Below are positions 1 through 8,099 of a stretch of DNA of 64,000 nucleotides, piece after piece. Position 1 is the first letter of the stretch, and every line of letters begins with the position of its first letter. The position numbers and the translations under genes were made by a program. This DNA comes from Erythrobacter neustonensis. GTDB lineage: Bacteria; Pseudomonadota; Alphaproteobacteria; Sphingomonadales; Sphingomonadaceae. The notes under the pieces are model-generated. The model searched no databases. It was given only the letters and a program-made list of their open reading frames with translations, and was not told where the DNA came from. The stretch is taken from contig NZ_CP016033.1 in the NCBI RefSeq assembly GCF_001663175.1, positions 2,852,001 to 2,916,000 on the forward strand. Direction: 5' to 3'.

Positions 1-1
1 C

Positions 2-91
2 ACCGCCGTTTCGGCGAAGAAGCAGCGTGAACTGGCCCAGGCGATCAAGCGCGCCCGCCAGATCGGCCTGCTGCCGTTCATCGTGAAGTAG
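2..91 (+). CDS. rpsR: 30S ribosomal protein S18, C-terminal end (partial)
   Basis: Only the last 29 codons are in the window; the gene starts upstream. The visible tail is rich in Lys and Arg and ends LLPFIVK followed by TAG, the typical C-terminus of bacterial S18, a small-subunit protein of the 30S platform. It stops 11 bases before rplI, the classic rpsR-rplI pair, so the two are almost certainly co-transcribed. The identification rests on this tail and the neighbour. Confidence 0.93.
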   Translation, partial: TAVSAKKQRELAQAIKRARQIGLLPFIVK

Positions 92-102
92 GAGAAAGAG
101 AC

Positions 103-708
103 ATGGATATCATTCTCCTCGAACGGATCGAAAAGCTCGGCTCGATCGGTGACGTCGTCACCGTGAAGGACGGTTACGCCCGCAACTTCCTGCTCCCGCA
201 GAAGAAGGCCCTGCGCGCGAACGAAGCCAACAAGAAGGTCTTCGAAGCCAACCGCGAGCGCCTCGAGAAGGAAAACGCCGAACGTCGCACCGACGCCGAA
301 AAGACCGGCGAAAAGGTTGCCGGTGCAGAAGTGGTGCTGATCCGCGCCGCTTCGAACGCCGGTCAGCTTTACGGTTCGGTCAGCGTGCGCGACATCGTGT
401 CGGGCCTCGCCGATCAGGGCCACGACGTTGACAAGCGCATGGTCATTCTCGGCGCGCCGATCAAGACCATCGGCATGCACGACGTCACCATCGCCCTGCA
501 CCCCGAAGTGCGCGTGACGGTGAAGGCCAATGTCGCGCGTTCGGACGACGAAGCCAAGCTGCAGAGCGAAGGCGTCGACGTGCTCAAGGCGATGTTCGAC
601 GACGAACAGCGCGAAATCGAAGAGCAGGCCGAAGCCACCCGCATCGACACCAGCCTCGAGCCGGGCGAAATCCCCGCCGAACTGATGGACGACGGCGAGG
701 ACGACTAA
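103..708 (+). CDS. rplI: 50S ribosomal protein L9
   Basis: A large-subunit ribosomal protein that binds 23S rRNA. The N-terminus [17 protein letters not shown] followed by [12 protein letters not shown] is the L9 signature. The protein is 201 residues, about 50 longer than E. coli L9. The extra length is an acidic C-terminal tail (ending DDGEDD), which is common in alphaproteobacterial L9. A GGAGAAAG ribosome-binding site precedes the ATG. It follows rpsR by 11 bases and ends shortly before a strong hairpin terminator at 743-780. Confidence 0.97.
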   Translation: MDIILLERIEKLGSIGDVVTVKDGYARNFLLPQKKALRANEANKKVFEANRERLEKENAERRTDAEKTGEKVAGAEVVLIRAASNAGQLYGSVSVRDIVSGLADQGHDVDKRMVILGAPIKTIGMHDVTIALHPEVRVTVKANVARSDDEAKLQSEGVDVLKAMFDDEQREIEEQAEATRIDTSLEPGEIPAELMDDGEDD

Positions 709-742
709 GTCTCGCAGCCTTTCAGGCTCACAAACACATGCA

Positions 743-780
743 GGGCGCGAAGATCACCATGATCTTCGCGCCCTTCTTGT
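743..780 (+). terminator. Rho-independent terminator of rpsR-rplI
   Basis: Perfect 13-bp stem (743-755 pairing with 761-773), 5-base loop, followed by TTCTTGT. It lies 35 bases after the rplI stop and should end the rpsR-rplI transcript. Confidence 0.85.
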
Positions 781-883
781 AAACGGGCCATGCTTCTTGA
801 AGACCCCGCCTTGCCAAGCGCGGTGTCCCGCGCAAGAAATGGTGCCACATAATCATAACAACATAGGAGCAGAGACAACTGCC

Positions 884-2320
884 ATGATCGACATTCCCGG
901 GATACTCGCCGCGCTCCAGCAGCATTATGACGATGCGGTGCGCACCTTGCGCGACGATGTAATCGCGTTCGGCACCAGCGGCACGGTCCCCGCCGCGGCA
1001 AAGCGCACCGATGGCAGCTATGCCTATCCGCAGCTGACCTTGCGTTACAACGGCATCGGCAAGGGCCAGGACCGCCCCCGCGCCTTCGGCCGGCTGGAAA
1101 TGCCCGGCACCTATATCACCACCGTGACGCGCCCCGATCTGTTCGCGCAATATCTGACCGAACAGCTTTCGCTGATCGCGGACGAATATGATGTCGAGGT
1201 CAGCGTCTCGCGCTCGCGGCAGGAAATTCCCTTCCCCTATGTGCTCGACGGCGCGGCAGGGGCGGCGATGGTCGGCATTTCGCCGCAGGCGATCGCGGCG
1301 CATTTCCCCTCGACCGATCTCGCGCTGATCGGGGATGAACTCGCCGACGGGATCGAGATCGACAGCATGGCCGATATCCCGCTGTCGCTGTTCGACGGCC
1401 TGCGCACCGATTATTCGCTCGCCCGGCTCAAGCATTACACGGGCAGTGAAGTCAGCGATTTTCAGGACTTCATCCTGTTCACCAACTATCACCGCTATGT
1501 CGATGAATTCGTGAACTGGGGCGCGGCGCATATCGGCAAGGATGGCTACGTCGCGCTGACCGGGGCGGCCGGGCTCGACATCCGTGAACCGACCCAGCAC
1601 GCGCAGGATCAGCTCAACGACACCGCTTGGCGGCGGCACCAGATGCCCGCCTATCACCTCGTGCGCGAGGATGGCCGCGGGATCACGCTGGTCAATATCG
1701 GCGTCGGCCCGTCGAACGCCAAGACGATCTGCGATCATCTCGCGGTGCTGCGCCCGCATGCATGGCTGATGATCGGCCACTGCGGCGGCCTGCGTTCGAC
1801 CCAGAAGATCGGCGATTTCGTGCTCGCGCATGCTTACCTGCGCGATGACCACGTGCTCGACCCCGTCCTGCCGCCCGAAGTGCCGATCCCGCCGATTGCC
1901 GAAGTGCAGCAGGCGATGGCCGAGGCTGCCGAGCAGGTCGCGGGCGTGCAAGGCGCGAACCTCAAGGCACGGATGCGGACCGGGACGGTGGTGACCACCG
2001 ACGACCGCAACTGGGAGCTGCGCTACTCCTCCTCGGCCAAGCGGTTCTCGCAAAGCCGAGCGATCGCGATCGACATGGAAAGCGCGACCATCGCCACGCA
2101 GGGCTACCGCTTCCGCGTGCCTTACGGGACGCTGCTGTGCGTCTCGGACAAGCCGCTGCATGGCGAGATCAAGCTGCCGGGGCAGGCCAACAAGTTCTAC
2201 GAGGAAGCCATCGCCGCGCACTTGCAGATGGGGATCGTCGCCTGCGCGATGCTGCGCGACGAAGGCGACCGGCTGCACAGCCGCAAACTGCGCGCCTTCA
2301 ACGAGCCGCCCTTCCGGTGA
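884..2320 (+). CDS. amn: AMP nucleosidase
   Basis: Hydrolyses AMP to adenine and ribose 5-phosphate in purine salvage and adenylate balance. The 478-residue protein has an N-terminal AMP-nucleosidase domain and a C-terminal nucleoside-phosphorylase fold (the stretch around GHCGGLRSTQKIGDFVLAHA and the IDMESATIATQG motif near the end). Length matches the family (about 480). I chose the ATG at 884 (MIDIPGILAAL), with AGGAG at 864-868 upstream; in-frame starts at 797 and 839 would add an unconserved leader. The last codons overlap the GTG start of the next gene, so translation of the pair is probably coupled. Confidence 0.93.
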   Translation: MIDIPGILAALQQHYDDAVRTLRDDVIAFGTSGTVPAAAKRTDGSYAYPQLTLRYNGIGKGQDRPRAFGRLEMPGTYITTVTRPDLFAQYLTEQLSLIADEYDVEVSVSRSRQEIPFPYVLDGAAGAAMVGISPQAIAAHFPSTDLALIGDELADGIEIDSMADIPLSLFDGLRTDYSLARLKHYTGSEVSDFQDFILFTNYHRYVDEFVNWGAAHIGKDGYVALTGAAGLDIREPTQHAQDQLNDTAWRRHQMPAYHLVREDGRGITLVNIGVGPSNAKTICDHLAVLRPHAWLMIGHCGGLRSTQKIGDFVLAHAYLRDDHVLDPVLPPEVPIPPIAEVQQAMAEAAEQVAGVQGANLKARMRTGTVVTTDDRNWELRYSSSAKRFSQSRAIAIDMESATIATQGYRFRVPYGTLLCVSDKPLHGEIKLPGQANKFYEEAIAAHLQMGIVACAMLRDEGDRLHSRKLRAFNEPPFR

Positions 2321-3075
2321 CGCGTTCGCGCTCCATCGCGGGCCGGGTGGCCATCGTCACCGGTGCGGGCAGCGGGATGGGGCGTGCGACCGCGCTGCTG
2401 TTTGCGGCCGAGGGCGCAATGGTCGCGGTGGTCGACCGCGATTTCGTCGCGGCCAAAGCGGTGGCGGCGGAATGCGGCGCAGGCGCGCGGGCCTATGCGC
2501 TCGATGTGGCCGATGGCGATGCGATTCCCCGCGTGGCGGCGCAGATTGCGGAGGATTTCGGGCGGATCGACATTCTGGTGAACAATGCCGGGGTGTCGAG
2601 CTTCGCCGCGCTCGATGCGCCCGATTACGAAGACGTGTGGCACCGCGCGCTCGGCGTGATGCTGACCGCGCACCAGCGGATGGTGCGCGCCTGTCTGCCG
2701 TGGCTGCGCCAGAGCGATGCAGGCCGGATCGTCAACATCGCCTCGACCGAAGGCCTGGGCGCAACCCCGGGCGATACGCCCTATGTCGCGGCGAAAAGCG
2801 GCGTTGTCGGCCTTACCCGCGGGCTCGCGGTCGATCTCGGGTGCGACGGGATCACGGTCAACTGCATCTGCCCCGGCCCGATCCGCACCGCGATGACGGA
2901 CGGCGTGGCCGAGGATCACAAGGCGATCTTCGCGCGGCGGCGCACCGCGCTCGGCCGCTATGGCACGCCAGAGGAGGTCGCGCATGTCACGCTGTCGCTG
3001 GTGCTGCCAGCGGCAAGCTATATCACCGGCGCGGTTATCCCGGTCGATGGCGGGCTGATGGCGCGCAACGCCTGA
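2317..3075 (+). CDS. SDR-family oxidoreductase
   Basis: A classical short-chain dehydrogenase/reductase of 252 residues, probably NAD(P)-dependent. Visible motifs are the cofactor loop TGAGSGMG near the N-terminus, NNAG at mid-protein, the catalytic Ser in IVNIAS, YVAAK carrying the catalytic Tyr and Lys, and the ending YITGAVIPVDGGL. The start is GTG at 2317, whose last two bases form part of the amn stop codon (GTGA overlap). The substrate cannot be read from sequence; coupling to amn is context only and does not establish a purine-related role. Confidence 0.9.
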   Translation: MTRSRSIAGRVAIVTGAGSGMGRATALLFAAEGAMVAVVDRDFVAAKAVAAECGAGARAYALDVADGDAIPRVAAQIAEDFGRIDILVNNAGVSSFAALDAPDYEDVWHRALGVMLTAHQRMVRACLPWLRQSDAGRIVNIASTEGLGATPGDTPYVAAKSGVVGLTRGLAVDLGCDGITVNCICPGPIRTAMTDGVAEDHKAIFARRRTALGRYGTPEEVAHVTLSLVLPAASYITGAVIPVDGGLMARNA

Positions 3076-3097
3076 CCCCCGCCTGCGCGGTTTTGCC

Positions 3098-3145
3098 CGG
3101 GTCTTGACCCTGTCCAGACCCCCTCCAGCCCGGTTTTGACCCCTG
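3098..3145. repeat. GACCCC-type repeat tract beside parS (copy A)
   Basis: Intergenic tract between the convergent SDR and rimK genes. It holds degenerate 11-base units of the type GACCCCCTCCA, including CCAGACCCCCTC at 3114-3125. A flanking internal repeat is also visible: GCCCGG-GTCTTGACCCTG from about 3095 and GCCCGG-TTTTGACCCCTG from about 3128. The same 12-mer occurs at 25572-25583 and 62352-62363 on the other strand. A parS palindrome begins 11 bases further on. The function is unknown. Confidence 0.7.
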
Positions 3146-3155
3146 CTTGCGGCAG

Positions 3156-3171
3156 GGTTTCACGTGAAACA
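3156..3171. other. parS: parS-like ParB binding site
   Basis: GGTTTCACGTGAAACA, matching the bacterial parS consensus TGTTTCACGTGAAACA at 15 of 16 positions, with the central 14 bases (GTTTCACGTGAAAC) an exact palindrome. It is intergenic, between the SDR stop (3075) and the rimK stop (3201). parS sites nucleate ParB-CTP loading for chromosome segregation and usually cluster around the replication origin. Assignment is by sequence only; parAB are not in the window. Confidence 0.82.
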
Positions 3172-3200
3172 TTGGCGCAAGTTGCGCACATGGGCAGGTT

Positions 3201-4106
3201 TCAGCCCTTGCCCTTGGTCCGGTTCGCCCCGCCTTTGGCATTGGCGGTGGTGAAGTCGATGATCATCCCGGCAATATCCTTGCCGGTCGCGCTTTCGATG
3301 CCTTCGAGACCGGGGGAGGAATTGACCTCCATGATCACCGGCCCGTGGTTCGAGCGCAGCATGTCGACCCCGCAGACGTTCAGCCCCATGTGCTTGGCCG
3401 CACGCACCGCGGTGGAGCGCTCTTCGGGGGTGATCTTGATCACCTTGGCCGACCCGCCGCGGTGCAGGTTGGAACGGAATTCGTCAGGCGCGCCAGTGCG
3501 TTGCATCGCGGCGACCACCTTGCCGCCGACCACCAGTGCGCGGATGTCGGTGCCGCCGGCTTCCTTGATGAACTCCTGCACGAGGATGTTGACGTTGGCC
3601 CCGCGAAACGCCTCGATCACCGACTTGGCGCTCGACATCGTCTCGGCCAGCACGACGCCGATCCCTTGCGTCCCCTCGATCAGCTTGATGACCACGGGCG
3701 GCCCCTTGACCGCCTTGATGATCTCCTCGGCGGCTTTGGGGTCGTTGGCATAGGCGGTGAGCGGCAGGCCCAGCCCGTGCTTGGCAAGGATCTGGAGGCT
3801 GCGAAGCTTGTCCCGGCTGCGCCCGATCGCGACGCTCTCGTTCAGCGACCACACGCCGCGCATCTCGAATTGGCGAAGGATTGCAAGACCATAGTTGGTG
3901 ATCGACGCCCCGATCCGGGGGATCACCGCGTCATAGGCGGCCACGGCTTCGCCATTGTAGAACACCTGCGGGCGGTGGCTGGCGATATGCACCGTGCACC
4001 GCAAGGTGTTCAGGATATCGAGCGTATGCCCCCGCGCCTCGGCGGCTTCCTTCAAGCGCCGGTGCGAATAGAGATTGGCATTGCGCGCCAGCATCGCGAT
4101 TTTCAT
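3201..4106 (-). CDS. rimK: RimK-family alpha-L-glutamate ligase
   Basis: ATP-grasp ligase of 301 residues. RimK proteins add glutamate to the C-terminus of ribosomal protein S6 or make poly-glutamate. Seen here are the MKIAMLARN start, the ATP-grasp body with [14 protein letters not shown], and the metal-binding end [16 protein letters not shown] start at the ATG at 4106, preceded by GAAAGG, rather than the GTG at 4112. It is the last gene of a three-gene minus-strand run (YbjN protein, zinc protease, rimK) with gaps of 34 and 24 bases. Pairing of rimK with this protease family is common in bacteria. Confidence 0.92.
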   Translation of the reverse strand: MKIAMLARNANLYSHRRLKEAAEARGHTLDILNTLRCTVHIASHRPQVFYNGEAVAAYDAVIPRIGASITNYGLAILRQFEMRGVWSLNESVAIGRSRDKLRSLQILAKHGLGLPLTAYANDPKAAEEIIKAVKGPPVVIKLIEGTQGIGVVLAETMSSAKSVIEAFRGANVNILVQEFIKEAGGTDIRALVVGGKVVAAMQRTGAPDEFRSNLHRGGSAKVIKITPEERSTAVRAAKHMGLNVCGVDMLRSNHGPVIMEVNSSPGLEGIESATGKDIAGMIIDFTTANAKGGANRTKGKG

Positions 4107-4130
4107 GAACACCCTTTCAAGCCCGGCACA

Positions 4131-4568
4131 CTACCGGCGGCCCGGCCCCATATCCGCATTCCCGGGCGATTGCAGCCATGAATAACCGCTATCCACCACC
4201 ATCCGCCGCCTGAGCGCGGTGCGCCCGATCAGCATCGGAAACTGCATCTGCGAGCGGTCCGCCAGACTGATCTCGGCCCGGAAGGTGAGATTGCCGATGC
4301 GAAGCGGCGTCTTGATGACAAAGCGCGTCTGGCGGTCGCCGTTCGACGAGGTGATCCCGCGCACATCGACGTGGATCGCCTCGCAGAAATGCCGCGTGCC
4401 GCCCCAGTCGACGGCAAAGCGCACGAAGCGTTCGCCATCACGCTGGAAATCCTCGACCTCATGCGCGTGGAGCGAGGACGTGCGCGCGCCGGTGTCGATC
4501 TTGGCGGGTATCCCGGCAAGACCCAATTCGGGAAGGTCGACGAGTTCGCGCCAGCCGACCTGCAACAT
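4131..4568 (-). CDS. Retropepsin-like ATP-dependent zinc protease family (Zn_protease)
   Basis: Small protein of the pfam05618 family, which is typically linked to RimK. The motif KIDTGARTSSLHA carries the DTGA retropepsin-like signature, and MLIGRTALR follows near the C-terminus. Members are proposed to act on glutamylated substrates or at the cell envelope; here that is family knowledge only. The ATG at 4568 (MLQVGWREL) has GGCGGA just upstream and gives 145 residues. Starts at 4586 or 4652 are possible, and 4652 would overlap the preceding gene. Confidence 0.85.
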   Translation of the reverse strand: MLQVGWRELVDLPELGLAGIPAKIDTGARTSSLHAHEVEDFQRDGERFVRFAVDWGGTRHFCEAIHVDVRGITSSNGDRQTRFVIKTPLRIGNLTFRAEISLADRSQMQFPMLIGRTALRRRMVVDSGYSWLQSPGNADMGPGRR

Positions 4569-4602
4569 TTCCGCCCGCCGGGCCATTGCTGGATGTGCCG
4601 GC

Positions 4603-5079
4603 CTATTCGTCTTCGAAGATGATTTCGCCGGCATCCCCGAGCGTCTCGCCATAGCGGCGCAGCGCAGTCATGAACACCGATTGCGGGATGCCGCTTCCGG
4701 TCATGATGTCCCAGCGCAGATAGGGATCACCCTCATCGTCGAGCGAAACGGCGAGAAACCGCCATTCGCGCGCGATATGGAGCGCACGCGCGGGGTCCAT
4801 CGGGGTCTTGCGATCGAAGCCGGTCGAAAGCTGCACCGAATCGCAGCCGGTGTGCGAAGTTTCGTCGCAACCATAGAACAGCACATTGACGCGGTAACCG
4901 CCCAGCTCGGTATCGATCATCGGATCGCCCGCGCTGTCGGTCGACAATGTCGCCTCATATCCCGCCGCGGTGATCGCGTTGAGCATCCCTTGCGGGTTTT
5001 GCGCGGTCACGGTCTGCGCCTGAGCACCCCCGGCACAAGACAATGCCGCCGCCCCCACAAGGATCAGTCGCTTCATCAT
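4603..5079 (-). CDS. Secreted YbjN domain-containing protein
   Basis: 158 residues with a clear Sec signal peptide (MMKRLILVGAAALSCAGGAQA, cleavage near residue 22). The mature part resembles the YbjN fold: an N-terminal QGMLNAITAAGYEATL, a two-cysteine segment YGCDETSHTGCDS, then WDIMTGSGIPQSVFMTALRRY. Sphingomonad proteins of this kind are exported and of unknown function. A GGGGGGAA ribosome-binding site precedes the start. It heads the run with the zinc protease and rimK. Confidence 0.8.
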   Translation of the reverse strand: MMKRLILVGAAALSCAGGAQAQTVTAQNPQGMLNAITAAGYEATLSTDSAGDPMIDTELGGYRVNVLFYGCDETSHTGCDSVQLSTGFDRKTPMDPARALHIAREWRFLAVSLDDEGDPYLRWDIMTGSGIPQSVFMTALRRYGETLGDAGEIIFEDE

Positions 5080-5100
5080 ATAATTCCCCCCAAAGACATG

Positions 5101-5128
5101 CGCCCGCCCCGCGCGAACGGGGCGGGCG
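5101..5128 (-). terminator. Strong hairpin after the M2 peptidase gene
   Basis: Perfect 10-bp GC stem (5101-5110 with 5119-5128) and 8-base loop, 12 bases past the peptidase stop on the minus strand and upstream of the YbjN gene. There is no good U-tract (GCATGTCTTT follows), so it may attenuate or stabilise the 3' end rather than terminate fully. Confidence 0.55.
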
Positions 5129-5139
5129 GATCCGGCCGC

Positions 5140-7014
5140 TTACCAGCCGGCCTTTTCACGCTTGTTCTGTTCCTTCAGCCACTTCATCAGCGGGGCGAAG
5201 TACTCAAGCATGGGCTTGGCGCTCATTTCGCGGGTACCGGTGAACGCTTCGAGCGCGTCGGGCCAGGGCTTGGATGCCCCCATCTCGAGCATCGCACCCA
5301 GCTTTTCGCCGACCTGTTTGTCGCCATAGAACGAGCAGCGGTGCAGCGGCCCCTTCCAGCCGGCCGAATCGCACGCCGCCTTGTAGAACTGGAACTGCAG
5401 GATCCGGGCGAGGAAGTAGCGCGCATAGGGCGTGTTGCCCGGAATGTGATACTTGCCGCCCGGATCGAAGGCATCGGCCGGACGGTCGCCCGGCGGGACG
5501 ATGCCCTGATAATCGCGCTTCAGCTTGACCCATGCCGAATTGTAGGTGTCCGGGGTGATCGAGCCGTCGAACACGCCCCAGCGCCACTTGTCGACCAGCA
5601 GGCCGAAGGGCAGGAACGCAACCTTGTCCATCGCCTGGCGCAGCAGGAGGCCGGTGTCCTTGTCGGCGCTCGGCACATTGGCGCGGTCGAGCAGGCCGAT
5701 CTGGACCAGATATTCGGGCGTGATCGACAGCGCGATGAAATCGCCGATCGCTTCGTGGAAGCCATCATTCGCGCCGTTCAGATAGGCATAGGGCTGTTCC
5801 TTGTAGGCGCGCTGGTAATAGTTGTGGCCCAGTTCGTGGTGGATCGTGACGAAGTCGCCCGCGTTCACCTTGATGCACATCTTGATCCGGATATCGTCCT
5901 TGTTGTCGATATCCCAAGCGCTCGCGTGGCACACCACTTCGCGGTCGGCGGGCTTCACGAACTGGCTGCGCGTCCAGAAGGTTTCGGGCAATGGTTCGAA
6001 GCCGAGCGAGGAATAGAAACCCTCCCCGATCTTGACCATGTCGACCGGGCCCTTGCCCTGCTTTTCCAAAAGCTCGCCGATGTCATAGCCGACGTCGCCC
6101 GAACCCGGAGGCGCGACCAGCGGGTAGATGTTGCCCCATTCCTGCGCCCACATGTTGCCCAGCAGATCGGCGCGGATCGGCCCGGTGCGCGGCTGCACGG
6201 CATCGCCGTACTTCTTGTTCAATTGCGCGCGGACGTAGGTGTGCAGCGCGACATAGAGAGGCTTGGTTTCGGTCCACAGGCGCTCGGTCATCGCGGTGAA
6301 TTCTTCCGGGCTCATGTCATAGCCCGAACGCCACATCGCGCCGACATTGTCGAAGCCAAGTTCCTTGGCGCCGTCGTTGGCGATGCCCACCATCTTGGCG
6401 TAATCGTCCTTCATCGGCGCACCGACATTGTCGTGCCAGCTTTCCCACATTTCCTTGAGTTCGGCCGGCGTGCGTTCGGGGTTGCCCATCTCGGCTTCGA
6501 TATCGCTGCCGTTGATCGGCTTACCGTTCAGCGTGCCCTTGCCCTTGCCGTAGAGGCTGTTGAGCCGGGTTGCGATCTCGTTCAGCTCGGTCGCGGCGCC
6601 GGGCGTGGTCGGCGCGGGCAGGACGAGGCCGTTGCGCATGATGTTGAGCTTGCGCACGACATCGGCATCGAGCCCGGGGACTTCGGCATAGCGCGCCGAA
6701 AGCAGTGCGTATTTCACGCTCTTCTCGGTGCCGACCGCATTGATGCGCGCGGCCATCGCGTCGGTGTCTTCGGTGATGTAGGTGCTGTTGACCCAGTTCA
6801 CCTGACTGGCTTCGACGGTGTAATCGAACAGGTCCTTTTCAGCGGAAGCGACAAATTGCCTGGCGCCTTCGGCGGTCAGCGGGAATGGCAGATCGGTGGC
6901 AGCCGGCGCGGGCGCAGCGGCAGGCGCGGCGGTCTGCGCGCTCGCCGGCACGGCAATGCTCGCCGCGGCCAGTGCGGCCAGCGAAGGCATGAGAAGCTTG
7001 GGAAGAAGTTTCAT
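5140..7014 (-). CDS. M2-family peptidyl-dipeptidase (ACE-like metallopeptidase)
   Basis: 624-residue exported zinc metallopeptidase homologous to angiotensin-converting enzyme, which removes C-terminal dipeptides. A signal peptide ends at ASA-Q near residue 27, followed by a short Ala/Pro linker. The zinc site is HELGH at residues 393-397, with the third ligand Glu421 in GFHEAIGD. Other family blocks such as MWAQEWGNIYPLV are present. Full length for a single-domain bacterial member and probably periplasmic. It looks monocistronic, with a hairpin after the stop. Confidence 0.95.
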   Translation of the reverse strand: MKLLPKLLMPSLAALAAASIAVPASAQTAAPAAAPAPAATDLPFPLTAEGARQFVASAEKDLFDYTVEASQVNWVNSTYITEDTDAMAARINAVGTEKSVKYALLSARYAEVPGLDADVVRKLNIMRNGLVLPAPTTPGAATELNEIATRLNSLYGKGKGTLNGKPINGSDIEAEMGNPERTPAELKEMWESWHDNVGAPMKDDYAKMVGIANDGAKELGFDNVGAMWRSGYDMSPEEFTAMTERLWTETKPLYVALHTYVRAQLNKKYGDAVQPRTGPIRADLLGNMWAQEWGNIYPLVAPPGSGDVGYDIGELLEKQGKGPVDMVKIGEGFYSSLGFEPLPETFWTRSQFVKPADREVVCHASAWDIDNKDDIRIKMCIKVNAGDFVTIHHELGHNYYQRAYKEQPYAYLNGANDGFHEAIGDFIALSITPEYLVQIGLLDRANVPSADKDTGLLLRQAMDKVAFLPFGLLVDKWRWGVFDGSITPDTYNSAWVKLKRDYQGIVPPGDRPADAFDPGGKYHIPGNTPYARYFLARILQFQFYKAACDSAGWKGPLHRCSFYGDKQVGEKLGAMLEMGASKPWPDALEAFTGTREMSAKPMLEYFAPLMKWLKEQNKREKAGW

Positions 7015-7080
7015 CAGATCAGATCCTGTCAGTCGGAAAGGCGTCTCGGAAGTAGCGTGTGAACCTGTGCCGCACCTGAA

Positions 7081-7842
7081 TCAAGTTGCGAGAAAATCGA
7101 CGATTGCCTTGCCGAATTCGGGCTTGGTCACGGAATTCATGTGGTTGCCGGGCACTTCGATATAGCGCGCATCGGGCAGCCGCGCGGCAAGATCGGGGGC
7201 CGAGCCATTGTCGTGGTCATCCGCGCCGCAGATCACGGCCGCCGGCATCGTGATATTGGCCAGCATCGCGAGGTCGAAATCGCCCATCGCATCGAGCAGC
7301 AGGCGCGCGGCGATCCGGTCGACCCCTTGCGACTTGAGGAAGGTGCGCGCGGTATAGGCAGGATCGCCCGGCTTGATCGTGTCGAATTCATCGATCACGC
7401 GCTTGAAATGATCGGCACGGCGCTGCCAGCCGTCGAGCCCCGCCACGCCCATGCCGCAGATCGCCAGGCGGCGCGGCTCGAGGATCCCGTGCGCGGTCGC
7501 ATGGATCGCGGTGCGCGCGCCCAGTGAAAAGCCGACGAGGTCGTATTCGCCGGGTGCAAGACCGAAATGATCGGCCACCGCCGCCGCATCGCGCACCAGC
7601 ACGCCCCGGGGGTATGCAGCCGGATCGTGCGGCGCGGCGCTTTGCCCGTGCACCCGCAGATCGGGCATGATCGCCCGCATCCCCGCCGCGGCCAGCGCCG
7701 CGCCGTGGCCCCACTTGATCCAGTTCATCGTCGCGGAAGAAAACAGACCGTGAAGCAGGATGACTGGCCGCCCCTCCCCTTCGATGTGGATCGCAAGGCT
7801 GGTGCCGTCGAAGCTGCCCAAATGCTGGATTTCGCTTGTCAT
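7081..7842 (-). CDS. Alpha/beta-fold hydrolase
   Basis: 253-residue alpha/beta hydrolase. Seen: the oxyanion region ILLHGLFSS, the nucleophile elbow GFSLGAR, an acid-strand segment VICGADDHDNG and the C-terminal catalytic His in PGNHMNSV. No signal peptide, so cytoplasmic. I start at the ATG at 7842 (MTSEIQHLGSFDGT); an in-frame start at 7899 adds a Cys/Arg-rich leader that looks non-genic. The substrate is unknown; esterase, lactonase or haloperoxidase-like activities are all possible in this superfamily. Confidence 0.88.
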   Translation of the reverse strand: MTSEIQHLGSFDGTSLAIHIEGEGRPVILLHGLFSSATMNWIKWGHGAALAAAGMRAIMPDLRVHGQSAAPHDPAAYPRGVLVRDAAAVADHFGLAPGEYDLVGFSLGARTAIHATAHGILEPRRLAICGMGVAGLDGWQRRADHFKRVIDEFDTIKPGDPAYTARTFLKSQGVDRIAARLLLDAMGDFDLAMLANITMPAAVICGADDHDNGSAPDLAARLPDARYIEVPGNHMNSVTKPEFGKAIVDFLAT

Positions 7843-8099
7843 GCCGGGGCTGCTAGCCCGGTTCGCGGCACAGTTCCAGCATGCTCGTCCGCGTCGCACA
7901 TGGCGATCGGCTCGCCTCGGCGGAAATCTGGATCAGTCCGTTGGCGTGCCTGTCTGCTACGTGGAGGCGGGCGGCGATGATCGCCTTTGCCGACAATGGC
8001 TATCTGCTGATGCGGATCAAGCGCGCCGCCGCGCAGCTTGCGCTACCGATGCGCCGCCTTTGCGCGCGTGTTGGCCCGGCGGCTCTGTCGGAATAGCGA
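7843..8099. other. Intergenic region without a convincing gene
   Basis: About 257 bases between the start of the alpha/beta hydrolase and the 3' end of the lipoprotein gene, both on the minus strand. A plus-strand frame at 7881-8096 (71 codons) exists, but I see no ribosome-binding site, domain or conserved pattern. It presumably holds the hydrolase promoter. Confidence 0.4.

Noticed and set aside
728-2278. 516-codon open frame opposite amn
   Set aside because: Antisense shadow; it also runs through the rplI terminator.
4219-7062. 947-codon open frame on the plus strand opposite the M2 peptidase and its neighbours
   Set aside because: It is a mirror of GC-rich codons in real minus-strand genes; its translation is His/Arg/Asp-rich and resembles no protein, while the opposite strand encodes a complete metallopeptidase.
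7881-8096. 71-codon plus-strand frame between the alpha/beta hydrolase and the lipoprotein gene
   Set aside because: No ribosome-binding site, no recognisable pattern, and it overlaps the hydrolase start region. It could be real but cannot be supported.
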